Source: Microglena sp. YARC | Taxonomy: Eukaryota > Chlorophyta > Chlorophyceae > Chlamydomonadales > Chlamydomonadaceae | Direction of reading: 5' to 3' | Length of the DNA: 64,000 nt | NCBI GenBank assembly: GCA_022414725.1 | Contig: CM039464.1 | Location: 14,013,261 to 14,077,260 of the forward strand | Part shown: positions 1 to 9,312 of the stretch, one piece after another | Layout of the letters: each line of letters starts with the position of its first letter | How positions within the stretch are numbered: position 1 is the stretch's first letter | Notes under the pieces: model-generated | What the model was told of the DNA's origin: nothing | The model's input: only the letters and a program-made list of their open reading frames with translations | Databases searched by the model: none | Program-made: the position numbers and the translations under genes

Positions 1-169
1 GCTCTGTTGCTCTGGAGTTGTCATTCCCTACTGTCACAACCACCATCTGGGTGCCTGCATTGGCTTGCCTTCTTCGGGCAGACTGCGCTTGCAATGCTCT
101 GTGAAACTGCAATGCCCTGATTCGCCTGATCGCGATGGTGAATACGGCCCACAAGAGGAAACAGGCCGA
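1..169 (-). CDS. RING-CH ligase exon 4, truncated by the window edge
   Basis: Acceptor CCTGCGCAG, phase 0. It codes for SACFLLWAVFTIAI followed by a basic stretch, which matches the layout after the last membrane segment in plant RINGv/DUF3675 proteins. It stays open to position 1. Confidence 0.8.
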
Positions 170-3100
170 CTGCGCAGGATAAAGGGGTTCAAAAGTTAAG
201 TGATACATGTGTATGTTGATACAGTCCAGGGGTAGGCCAAATAGGCTGAAGGGACACGCCCAATTGTGACAGCAGGGGCTAAAACGAAAAGTACTGATGA
301 ACTGAACCCCAAACAATCGTTTTACCGACGGGGGCCCTGAGTTCATGCTACAGTCAAAATTGAATACGATACATAGATGCATATACAGTTGTTGCCAAAG
401 TGACTGTACAAACAGCCTACCATCATATGGTATCATCATCATAATAAAAAATAAAAATAATCACTCCAACGTACCAAGATCAAAAATACAGTAAGGGTAG
501 AGACAACTCCCTCAACTTGAGGGTCGTAGCCTGGGGGATAGGGAGGTCTCGCCTCTGCTTCTGATTCGTATACCCACTCATAATACGGGTCGTATGGATA
601 GTCATAGTACGCCCAATGATGCGACTGCGGATGATGGTGGCTGTGGTGGTTTGAATCTGGTGGAGCATGCCTTGCTGGTGGAGGACCAGTGAACATTCCA
701 ATCAACAGGAGCATGCCGACAACCAACCTGCATAGGTGATGATGATGATGATGATGATAATGATGATGGTGATGATGATGATGAAGATGATGATGATGAT
801 GATGATGATGATAAGGACATTTTTCCCTGACTCCAAATGTGCCCGCAGCTTGATGGAGCCAAGGGGGACTTGTGAACACAGAGGTAATCTAACAAAGATT
901 TGGTGGTTGGCCCCAGTGCAAGCAAACGGGCAGGCCCCCTCAACCTCACTCCTCCTAACAAGGCGTACTATTGATTTATGTATCCAACAAAGGTAGGTCT
1001 TAAGAGGGAATGCGAATGTGTTCTTCGGCGCATGGTGCAAGGGTGCAAACTCAGGACGTTGCATACCTTCCAGATAGCTGTGTCTTTTTACAGTCTAGCC
1101 GGTGAAGGCGTAGCCAAATATGCTAAAGAGACTTGCCTAAACTCAAAATATTGTGAAGGGCTGTTTACAGAACAAGCACTGGTGAACTGAACCCCAACGA
1201 ATCCTGGAGGACGGGGGCCCGGATGCTGGAAAATATCATGAATCCACCAACTGGAAATATAGAGGCCCGAATGCTGGAAATATCATGAATCCACTAACAT
1301 ACATCAACCACCTGCCAACTTCACAAGGTGAACAAGGCAGTGTCGAAGATGGTAGCATGGTGAAGCTAGAATATTGCAAAGCAATAATGACAACCACCAT
1401 AGCGATATTGATGATTCTATTTTCTTCTGGTTCCCTACTGGACTCCATATGTGCCCGCAGCTTGACAAGGCCAAGGGAGGCTTCAGAACATCATGCCCAA
1501 AATTAAAAGGAAACAAGATAAAAGAAAAAGAAGTTTTCTAGCAATGGCGATATTTATGATAAGCAACAGCAAATATTCATGATCATGATCAGCTTCATGT
1601 GCCTGCAAATATTCATGACCAGGTTCATGATCATGATCAGCTTCATGTGCCTGCAAATATTCATGACTAGGTTCATGATCATGATCAGCTTCATGTGCCT
1701 GCAAATATTCATGACCAGGTTCATGATCATGTGCTTGCAAAGGTGGGGGTGACATCGACGCTGGGGGGGGGTGGGGGGGGGGGGAGAGAGAGCTCCTGTC
1801 TGCACGTTGAGCGCACGATAGGAAAAATGCTAACTCGGAGCACCCTTTAGGGAGGTAGGAATAAGAAACCCTTCCAAAGGGGTGTAGCTTTCTTACGAGG
1901 GCAGGCTTGCTTGGTACAGTCATGCGGTCACAGGAGCAACGTTCTGAAAACTCAGTGAGCACTGTTTTGTGTTTGACGCCCCACTTCCTGGGGTGAACAT
2001 CCTTTCAATAATAACAAACTACAATTTGAGCACTCACAATCCTGTGCACTTCCTGGGGTGAACATCCCTTCAATACAAATAAAACTGCTGTTTGAGCACT
2101 TATATTCCTGTGCAGTCACATTCTTGTGCACTTCCTGGGGTGAACATCCTTTTCATACAAATAAAACTGCTGTTTGAGCACTTACATTCCTGTGCAGTCA
2201 CATTCTTGTGCACTTCCTGGGGTGAACATCCTTTTCATACAAATAAAACTGCTATTTGAGCACTTACATTCCTGTGCAGTCACATTCTTGTGCACTTCCT
2301 GGGGTGAACATCCTTTCACACAAATAAAACTGCTGTTTGAGCACTTACATTCCTGTGCAGTCACATTCTTGTGCACTTCCTGGGGTGAACATCCTTTCAA
2401 TACAAATAAAACTGCTGTTTGAGCACTTACATTCCTGTGCAGTCACATTCTTGTGCACTTCCTGGGGTGAACATCCTTTCAATACAAATAAAACTGCTGT
2501 TTGAGCACTAACATTCCTGTGCAGTCACATTCTTGTGCACTTCCTGGGGTGAACATCCTTTCAATACAAATAAAACTGCTGTTTGAGCACTAACATTCCT
2601 GTGCAGTCTCATTCCTGTGCACTTCCTGGGGTGAACATCCTTTCAATACAAATAAAACTGCTGTTTGAGCACTAACATTCCTGTGCAGTCACATTCTTGT
2701 GCACTTCCTGGGGTGAACATCCTTTCAATACAAATAAAACTGCTGTTTGAGCACTAACTTCCCTGTGCAGTGGAAGCACAGCCTCATGCCCAACTCCCTT
2801 TTGGGTTTGGGGTAAGTGTGAGGGTTGTGTGTGGGGTGTGTGTAGGGGGGTGGGGGGTGGGGGTGAGTGGCGGTGGACAAAGGGAGAGCAGGGGGGTGGG
2901 GGGAGGGGGGGCGAGGGGGGGGTCATGCAGTCACATGAGCTATGTTTTCTGAACTCTCAGTGGGCGCTGTGTTACGTACGCGGTCCCACTTCCACTTACA
3001 TTCCTGTGCAGTGGAAGCGCAGCCTCATGCCCATCTCCCTGATGGGTTTGGGGTAAGTGGGTTGGGTTGGGTTGGGGAGGAGAGGGGTGGTGGAGGGAGG

Positions 3101-5838
3101 GAGGGTGTGTGTCTGGGGGGGGGGGGGGGGGGGGGGGGGGGGTCATGCAGTCACAGGAGCTCCGTTTTCTGATCTCATTGGTTATGTACGCGGTCCCACT
3201 TCCACTTACATCCCTGTGCAGTGGAAGCATAGCCTCATGCCCATCTCCCTGGCCATCACTTGCTCCACGGCTGGTGAGATGGAGACAGCGGTGCGCGCGG
3301 AAGTTGTAGGAGGAGGACGAGGCGGGACAGTGTACTCCACAGTGTACTGCTGGTGGCAAATTTCACACCGCAGATTACCCTTCTCCACAACCCATCTCTG
3401 AATACAATCATGGTGGGCGTACCGCTGCGAGCCTGTACAACCGCAGGGGGCTTCGAAGGAGGAGACGGAGTCCTCCTCCTACATAGCAGCAGACGGATAG
3501 AAGAGTGAGACATATGGGATTTTCTTTTCGGCTTTTCTTACCAACTTCTAGGCAGCTCTGTGAGCCAGCCACTGGAGTGGGTTATACCAACATACTTCAG
3601 TAATTATGGATGGCTGATTGTGTCAGCTTGTAAAGGTGCACTGATTTGTACCAGGTTTGGCTGAATAGCCAGTCAGGGGAGCTACCAAGAAGCTGCTGCT
3701 CATAGCTGAAAAGAAAAACAGTGCGACATGTTGGGGATACAGTTCATTTTGACGTGAATTCAATCGATTTCACAGGAATCGTTTTGATTTGTTTCCTGCT
3801 AGTTATGCGGTGGGTGATCCCAGATTGGGCACTGATAATTAGGGAACGGCAATATGATATCATATGATGTCATGTCATCATATGATGCCATATGATGCCG
3901 GCAGTCTGACTAGGCCAAAGTCACCATTTATATACAATATCATATGATGCAATTTATATGATATCGTACGATATCACACTCGCCTTTGGTCAACATCATA
4001 TGGTATGCCGGTCCCTACTGATAATGTTGTACCTGGCATAAAGCTATATTTGCTGCCTCTCTTAGAGTAAGGAGAAATGTTTACTCTGGGACACAAGAGG
4101 AGCAAAGGCAAAGTGTAGCCCAACATGGCGTGGTGTGGGGATGCATGTGGTGTGTGGTGTGTGGTGTGTGTGGTGTGTATGGGGTATGGCCTGTGGCGTG
4201 TTGAGTGTGGAGTGTATGGCGTCAGGGTCTTGTGGCTGGTGGTGTGTGGTGTGTGGCATGTGGCGAGTGTTTACTCCGAAACACAAGAGGAGCAAAGGCA
4301 AAGTGTCATCTGACACAAAAACTGACACAAAACCCATACGCCACACACTCCGCACGCCACAGGCATACAACATAAACCCCACACCCACGCCATATCACTC
4401 CAAACCAGGTCGGACTACATTTTGCTATTAGAGGTAATGGTTGGTGAGTGGTGTATGGCCAAGTGTGGTCCGACATGGTTTTGCATGGCGTTGTGTGGTA
4501 TGGCGTGGCGTGGTGTGTGGCAAGGTGTGGTCCGACATGGTTTGGTGTGGCTTAGTGTGGCTTGGCGTGGCGTGGTGTGGTGTGTGGCAAAGTGTGGTCT
4601 GACATGGTCTGCCGTGGCGTGGCGTGGCGTGGTGTGGCGTGTGGTGTGTGTAGCGTGTGGAATGGGATGTATGCGGTATGGCCTGTGGCGTGTGTGGCAT
4701 AAGGGTTTTATGGCAGGTGGTGTATGGTGTGTGGCACGTGGCAGGTGGCGGTAGGCGAGTGGCACCTCCTGTGGGGCGTGGGGGGCGGGAGGTGGGAGGT
4801 AGAGGTGATTGCCAAAAGCAGTGAAGAGCACTTTGAATCACCATAGTCAATACATGGAAATGCGGTCTGCGATAGAGGGTTTTTTTCCGCTACCAGTAGC
4901 AATCGCTACCTGGGACCCTGTTTTGGCCAAACCCTCCACTACCTTAAGACTCAAATCTCGGACATCTAAATCGCTACCAGGAGCTCAACCTTGACTGACT
5001 CCAAATTTCTGATCGCTACCAGAAGATCCGCTTCCTGAAACGGAAAAAGATCTGGCCTGCATTGCTTCTGTCAATAACAGATTCCCCAAAATATGTTCGC
5101 TTGTACTCCAGCTATCAGCACCAGGGTATCGCATTTTCCCATTTTCGGGTATGTAAAAAACATAGATGGGGGTCTTCAAGTTTCTTGCTGGCAGAGCCTG
5201 GACCGTAACTTGGGGTCTCCAGGCTTAGCGGGTTTCTTTTTTTTACGTGATTCACGCAGATGGGCTTCAAAAGCTTACATGCTTTCTCGCAAAAACATAC
5301 GTTTTATAGTACCCTGATCAGCGCCATAATGATTCTAGATGACATGAACAGCTAACACTTGAGTGGGCTCTCTACTCACCAGGCAGATTCGGCACAAAGC
5401 TATTTTTTCATCGGCTGTTGCATCCCCTGAGCCTCCAGCCCTGTTCTCACATGACGGGCTGTCCCCATTACTCTCCAGCAATTGCTCTAAGCTGCTGCTT
5501 GACCCACCAGTGATGCTCACCCCACTGGAGCTGGCAGGCTTGCTGTCACCCTCCAATGGCTCCTGAGTGTGTTGTGCCACGTATGCAGGGTATGCGGTCT
5601 CATCATCAACCAAGAGGGCAGAAGAAGAGACTTGCTGCTCTGAGACCCCCACGGTTGCTGCTACTGCAGGTGATGTTGATGTTGATGATGATACTGGCGC
5701 ATGTGCCGAGGACGAGGGCTCCTCATCCGCGCTACCATTGCTCTCGCGTATCAACAAACCCTCAGCTTCTGAAGCATCCTGCCTATCACCTCTAAATTTT
5801 CGCTTAACGCCTCGAAGCTCTTCCTCTGGATGCATCAA
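1..5838 (-). CDS. Plant-type RING-CH membrane E3 ubiquitin ligase (3' end beyond the window)
   Basis: Spliced model, exons 5838-5380, 3478-3210, 727-475 and 169-1 (runs off the left edge); all introns are GT-AG and the phases join as 0, 2, 0. The 383 visible residues start with an acidic, Ser-rich disordered region (1-145). A C4HC3 RING-CH finger follows, with zinc ligands C149, C152, C165, C167, H175, C178, C191 and C194. After it comes a CEICHQQY motif and a VPPRPPP proline stretch, the arrangement typical of green-plant RINGv/DUF3675 proteins. Two hydrophobic segments follow, about 234-255 and 317-341 (the second built across the exon 3/4 junction), then a basic tail RRIRALQFHRALQ. RING-CH proteins of this kind are membrane E3 ligases that transfer ubiquitin from an E2 to membrane or membrane-associated substrates; the substrate here is unknown. 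Introns 1 and 2 are full of repeats, and intron 2 holds in-frame copies of the end of exon 2. The domain call is very secure; the stop codon is not in the window. Confidence 0.9.
180..345 (+). mobile_element. Short interspersed element, family M8
   Basis: It shares blocks (TAGCCAAATAGGCT, GAACTGAACCCCAAACAA, GGGGGCCC) with copies at about 1080-1240, 7483-7560, 10765-10840, 15320-15380, 16370-16480, 17870-17975, 25248-25438 and 33185-33270. The copy at 25248 is the best delimited. Confidence 0.6.
475..727 (-). CDS. RING-CH ligase exon 3
   Basis: It is 253 nt; acceptor CCTATGCAG lies directly behind an (ATC)n microsatellite, and the donor is GTACGT. The first base completes a Met codon, giving LVVGMLLLIGMF (rest of membrane segment 1). 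A His/Tyr/Pro-rich linker follows, then the first half of segment 2. Confidence 0.78.
736..815 (+). repeat. (GAT/ATG)n trinucleotide microsatellite
   Basis: Long imperfect run of GATGAT units. In the sense of the RING-CH gene it is (ATC)n and occupies the place of the polypyrimidine tract before exon 3. Confidence 0.9.
895..975 (+). mobile_element. Short interspersed element, family M5
   Basis: Core GGCCCCAGTGCAAGCAAACG followed by CCTCAACCTCAC. Further copies or fragments lie at about 13845-13880, 16255-16320, 16560-16625, 27445-27510, 27820-27905 and 59630-59710, in both orientations. Flanking duplications were not resolved. Confidence 0.55.
1080..1240 (+). mobile_element. M8 element copy in RING-CH intron 2
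   Basis: Same order of blocks as at 180-345: TAGCCAAATATGCTAAAGAG, then GAACTGAACCCCAACGAA, then GGGGGCCCGG. Confidence 0.55.
1570..1740 (+). repeat. Minisatellite, about 51-bp unit, 3-4 copies
   Basis: Repeats of the block CTTCATGTGCCTGCAAATAT alternate with TCATGATCATGATCAG. It lies in RING-CH intron 2. Open frames across it reflect the repeat, not a gene. Confidence 0.85.
1978..2765 (+). repeat. 82-bp tandem array, about 9 copies, carrying the exon-2 splice donor
   Basis: The landmark CTTCCTGGGGTGAACATCC recurs every 81-82 bp from about 2049 to 2704. In gene sense each unit includes TGCACAGGAATGTTAGTG, the exon-2 end plus a modified donor. It also includes a piece resembling the tail of element family M3 (CTCCTGGGGTGAAATCCTTT). 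It sits in RING-CH intron 2. Confidence 0.9.
2759..2797 (-). pseudogene. Second in-frame duplicate of the end of RING-CH exon 2
   Basis: This is another 39-nt copy, with a poorer acceptor (CCAAAAG) and a weakened donor (GTTAGT in place of GTAAGT). It borders the 82-bp array, whose units carry the same weakened donor. Confidence 0.5.
2815..3145 (+). repeat. G-rich low-complexity tract with poly-G run
   Basis: Two G-rich blocks (2815-2925 and 3050-3142) lie between the duplicated exon-2 ends. The second contains an uninterrupted G run of about 28. Confidence 0.85.
3000..3038 (-). pseudogene. In-frame duplicate of the end of RING-CH exon 2 (candidate extra exon)
   Basis: This 39-nt copy of the last bases of exon 2 has its own acceptor (CCCATCAG) and a perfect GTAAGTGG donor. 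Inserted between exons 2 and 3 it would keep the frame and repeat the residues MGMRLRFHCTG. Whether it is ever spliced in is unknown. Confidence 0.6.
3210..3478 (-). CDS. RING-CH ligase exon 2
   Basis: It is 269 nt, with acceptor CTATGTAG and donor GTAAGTGG. It enters in phase 0 and leaves after two bases of a codon. It codes for zinc ligands C165 to C194, the proline stretch and the start of the first membrane segment. Confidence 0.9.
3521..3723 (+). mobile_element. hAT-like MITE, family M1
   Basis: About 200-bp element with long terminal inverted repeats (CTTCTAGGCAGCTC left, GAGCTACCAAGAAGCTGCTG right) ending in AAACAGTG. It lies in RING-CH intron 1, just upstream of the exon 2 acceptor. 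Confidence 0.75.
3841..4016 (+). mobile_element. Mutator-like MITE, family M2
   Basis: Ends AGGGAACGGC and GCCGGTCCCT are inverted repeats, and the interior is made of CATATGATATC palindromes. It is flanked by ACTGATAATT and ACTGATAATG, a 9-10-bp target duplication. Confidence 0.8.
4125..4800 (+). repeat. GTGTGGCGTGG-type low-complexity arrays
   Basis: Two blocks (4125-4265 and 4440-4800) of TGTGGTGTGTGG and GTGGCGTGGTGTGG repeats in RING-CH intron 1. A duplicated GAAACACAAGAGGAGCAAAG block lies between them. They account for the open frames here on both strands. Confidence 0.85.
4830..5379. other. RING-CH intron 1, remaining part
   Basis: No exon-like segment or recognised repeat family was seen in this stretch; nothing else can be supported. 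Confidence 0.5.
5380..5838 (-). CDS. RING-CH ligase exon 1
   Basis: It holds 153 codons from the first ATG (ATGATGCATCCAGAGG) and ends phase 0 after CRICL, directly before a GTGAGT donor. It contributes the first two zinc-binding cysteines (149, 152). The second ATG directly after the first could equally be the start. Confidence 0.88.
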
Positions 5839-6520
5839 TGATGAAGCAGTGTGCGAGCGCGCGCGAGAGATAAACTAGGTCGGTAGGTCAAGAATGGTCC
5901 TGGTTTATTAATGGGGATGAATGGAGAGGTGGAACAGGAGGCGATTAGAAACTTTCGTTGCCTGGCTCGTAGGAAGCTATTGGATAATTGGAGCAATGGG
6001 GAGCGTGCTTGGACTCCCTCGGAAGCTGACTGTAGCAGGTGGGTGTGAGCACTAACAGTACGCGTGCATCCTTGCTCACGTGTGCTGGGTTGAAAATTGT
6101 TTACCACTGTGCGTTTGAGGCACTGTTTCGGGATTTCGTTGTTATAGAGTGGTTTTCGGGAATGAAAAAGTGGGAGGTGAGACGTGGCGTGGTGAATACG
6201 GTGCAGGTACAGCCTGGCTGCAACTAGATGCCTGGTCAAGTGGGGATGTGTGATATCGCTCGTCACCCTGCTCGTCACCCTGCCCTACCCCGCCCTACCC
6301 CAGGGCCCTACCCTGCCCTCGCACAGAGATGCCAATCGGGTGCTCGCAGCGACTCGGTGTTAACAAGTCCTGAGGCTGGGGGGGGAGTTGCCCGATCATG
6401 CTGATTACATTATCCTGGTGAACTACTGGACTCCCCATGACGGACTCAGGGGGTACTTACAAACACCACACAGAAAATGAAACGTTTCCTTTCTGTCCAG
6501 TCAAGTGGAAACAAGTCCTA
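5839..6520. other. 5' flank of the RING-CH gene
   Basis: Holds a short CCCTACCC/GCCCTACCCC repeat (6285-6320). No TATA box or other promoter element could be called with confidence. Confidence 0.4.
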
Positions 6521-6846
6521 GTCAGCGTCGCAAGCCACGCGGAAAATTGGCGGAGAGTGTTGGCTATCGGAACGACAGGTGGCAACGGAATGGAGCGGCC
6601 CGAAGCCTGTTAGAAAGAAAGCAGCAGGGGGCCTGGAAAGCAGGGTATAGTTACGAGAAGGTTGGCTGACGTGTCAGGCTTCGTCTCCGTCGTCGGTCAG
6701 TCGGACGCCCTCTGGTAGGACGGACGGACGGACGCACGGACAGACGGACGGACAACGGCAGAGGCCCCTCACCTGGACAACATGGAAAATCTGGGGGCTC
6801 GCGCACCCCAGAAGGGGGGGCTGCGCCAAAAACTCGGGGACATCCA
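6521..6846 (+). mobile_element. Interspersed element, family M4
   Basis: Characteristic blocks in order: GTCGCAAGCCACGCGG, GGCGGAGAGTGTTGG, GACAGGTGGCAACGGAA, GTTGGCTGACGTGTCAGGCT, CGGACGGACGGAC and AGAAGGGGGGGCT. Other copies lie at 9889-10098, 17998-18195, 21748-22200 (an inverted pair), 22725-22912, 29140-29245, 33703-33915 and 34017-34240. Confidence 0.7.
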
Positions 6847-6880
6847 ATCACACAAATCCAATCAGTATCGTACTCTAATC

Positions 6881-7050
6881 TGTACAGCAGCTTCTTGGCA
6901 GCTCCCCTGACTGGCTAGGCAGCCCAAACTGATGCAACCTAGCACACCTTCAAGTTGACACACCCAGATTTCTTAGTGTGTTGACATCTTGGCTTGGCCC
7001 AGTAACTGGCTCTGGGAGCTGCCTAAAAGCTGCTGCTTGTAGCTGAAAAT
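6881..7050 (+). mobile_element. hAT-like MITE, family M1
   Basis: Left arm CAGCAGCTTCTTGGCAGCTC, right arm GGGAGCTGCCTAAAAGCTGC. Termini are degraded compared with the copy at 8475. Confidence 0.7.
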
Positions 7051-7482
7051 AATATTTATGAGTAATAGTCCACAAAACTGGGCTCTGTTGGATACCTTAT
7101 TTCTGTCGGATTCAAATGTGGGGACCACCCACGCATACTACCACATGCATGATTCTGACTTCATTACGTGTATTGCTTGTATTGTCGCTTACACAAGGAC
7201 GTCTACATTTTCCCTGGTATTTGTTTTTTCACTGCCGAAGACGGTGGGCAGCCAAATTTCTTGCTGGAGCCATGTAACCAACTAACCAAGTTCAAGTTCA
7301 AGGTAACTCAAGGAGGCCTACTATGAACACTATCATAATGCGCAACAGAGACTCAGTAATTTCTTGGAGCAGGAATTGTGTTTGGTGACAGGCAATAACA
7401 GCGAGTCAGCTATGAAACCATTCGAAGCCTTGATCACATATTAGAGCACGTGATGGATCGCGCCATGGATCATTTTTTCTTC

Positions 7483-7560
7483 TTTTTAGCCCTTCCTATC
7501 AAGGCTGGGTAAGTCCCTTCAGCCTATTTGGCCTACCCCTGGACTGTTACATACATACAT
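7483..7560 (-). mobile_element. M8 element copy
   Basis: Carries TTTTTAGCCCTTCCTATC, then GCCTATTTGGCCTACCCCTG and GACTGTTACATACATACAT. Confidence 0.55.
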
Positions 7561-7805
7561 GGGCAAGCTCATGACAACCAATGCAGGGCAGAAATAGTAG
7601 GTTGGACTTACAACTGAATGATCGTGACAATAATTTCATTTGTCTGCAGCCAGGACAACAGACCCGCTCAGACAGAGGGTTCTAGATAGCAACTTAGCAA
7701 GGCAATCGGCAGGCAATGAGATCATTCAGTTAGACACTGGCCAAGGACAGCCGCAGTCAGGAATGGACTCACATTAGACAGTCAATAACCTAATAAATGC
7801 GGATG

Positions 7806-7975
7806 ATCCTGTTTTGATGAATGGTTGACCATTCCTTTTGACGAAACAGGTGCTGGGTTTGAATCCCTCCAGGTGCGCCTGAGTGCTAGCAGTCGCTGCC
7901 AACCGCCATGGTAGCTATGTCCAGGTCAGGTAGCCGCCTATACTCTACCTCCGAACGACAGGCTCCCTTAGTACC
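7806..7975 (+). mobile_element. tRNA-derived SINE
   Basis: An A-box-like GAATGGTTGACCATTC is followed about 30 bp later by a B-box-like GGGTTTGAATCCC, the spacing of a tRNA promoter. A tRNA-unrelated body follows. The same unit recurs on the other strand at 14888-15075 and 33030-33180. Confidence 0.65.
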
Positions 7976-8189
7976 ACACCCCACCAGACGGTCTCATTAC
8001 TTGTCTTTTATGAATGCGGTGCAGTAGTTACATTTTCACACGCACTGACATTCATATACAGGATATGCCCAGGGCCCACATAATTTGCGATAATGTGGTG
8101 AGTGCACAGAACTGACGTTCGGCAAAGGTGTACACACATGTCATCACTTGGACCATACCTATGTTTATGTAACTGTCACATGTTTCATT

Positions 8190-8392
8190 CATAGTTTTCC
8201 TTTTCAGCTTCAAGCAGCAGCTTCTAGGCAGCTCCCTGGGCCAGCCACTGGGCTAAAACCCAAAATTGCAACAGAACAGGAAATATTATTTTGCCAGCTT
8301 TCAGATGAAATATGCTGCTATAAGTTTGACTGGGTAGCAAGCCAGGGGAGCTGCCTAGAAGCTGCTGCTTGTAGCTGCAAATTAAAACTATG
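8190..8392 (+). mobile_element. hAT-like MITE, family M1
   Basis: Termini CATAGTTTTCC and TTAAAACTATG, with inner arms CAGCTTCTAGGCAGCTCCC and AGCTGCCTAGAAGCTGCTGC. No clear target duplication was found for this copy. Confidence 0.75.
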
Positions 8393-8474
8393 ATCCAATT
8401 ATAATCTGACACATGCCAAGCAAGAGCCCCCAGGTCACGTTAACAATGCACGATGCTGCTGGAGCACCCCTAGC

Positions 8475-8675
8475 CACTGTTTATTTTGGGGTTACGCATG
8501 GCAGCTTCCAGTCAGCTCCAGTAGCTAGCCACTGGGCTGACATCAAAGATTTTAATTGCATTGGAATGCCGTCATGTTGGCTTTCAGACACACTAGCAAG
8601 CTTCAGGTTTGGCCTAGGGACAGGGACAGGGATCTGCCTAGAAGCTGCTACGAGTAGCTCGAAAAGGAAACAGTG
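8475..8675 (+). mobile_element. hAT-like MITE, family M1, with perfect 8-bp target duplication
   Basis: Begins CACTGTTT and ends AAACAGTG, with CCCCTAGC directly on both sides. The inner arms are the usual CAGCTTC and GAAGCTGC inverted repeats. This copy best defines the family. Confidence 0.85.
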
Positions 8676-8766
8676 CCCCTAGCCGTAAACTTGGTCAATA
8701 CTCAAGCTAAGAATCTTGCAGGCCTCCACCACTTTCCATTCACCGGAAGAAGTACCCTTGATGGAG

Positions 8767-8968
8767 CATAGCTTTTCTTTTCAGCTACGAGCAACAGCTT
8801 CTAGGCAGCTCCCCTGGCTGGCTATTTAGCCAAACGCAACGCAATCTAGTGCACCTTGAAGCTGGCACAATCAGCTGTCCAGTACTGCTGAAACCTTAAG
8901 GCTTGGCCCAGTGGCGGGCCAGGGAGCTGCATAGAAGCTGCTGCTTGTTGCTGAAAGGAAAAGCTATG
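8767..8968 (+). mobile_element. hAT-like MITE, family M1
   Basis: Begins CATAGCTTTTC and ends GAAAAGCTATG, flanked by TGATGGAG and TGATAGAG (7 of 8 bases equal). Confidence 0.8.
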
Positions 8969-9312
8969 TGATAGAGCGGTCTCACATGCTCATGCTCTCA
9001 AGATGTTGGTGTTGCAGAAGGGGACGACACCCCTGGGGTAGACAATTTGCTAATCTGCGTTCACCAATGTCAGGGGTGGGAAAACAAAAAGGTAAGAGGG
9101 GGTCAGATGAGACATTCACTATTTTAACAAAAATGAGCAGTGGGTAGGTTATGGCCTAGTCATATAAAGAACAAATAGTAGGGTGCCCTGGCGGGTCCCC
9201 TGGAGGTCGGCCCCGGGGGTGGTGTAATGTTCGTCAAGCAGCAGTGGCAGCCTCCTTGGTGATAGATGCACAAGCAGTTGCTTACTTATCCGTACAATTT
9301 AATATTGGGGGG

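Noticed and set aside
439..1064. Poly-His, poly-Ser and poly-Ile open frames
   Set aside because: They are the three readings of one (ATC)n microsatellite; only the part 475-727 is kept as an exon because its phase and content fit the RING-CH gene.
4062..4850. Overlapping open frames rich in Trp/Cys/Val or His/Thr/Pro on both strands
   Set aside because: They are low-complexity GTGTGGCGTGG repeats inside RING-CH intron 1.
7058..7285. 75-codon plus-strand frame MSNSPQNWALLDTLF
   Set aside because: It starts at the edge of an M1 MITE, has no splice or neighbour support, and part of it (GTCTACATTTTCCCTGG, TTGCTGGAGCCATGTAACC) recurs in diverged form near 27640-27720, so it is repeat-derived.
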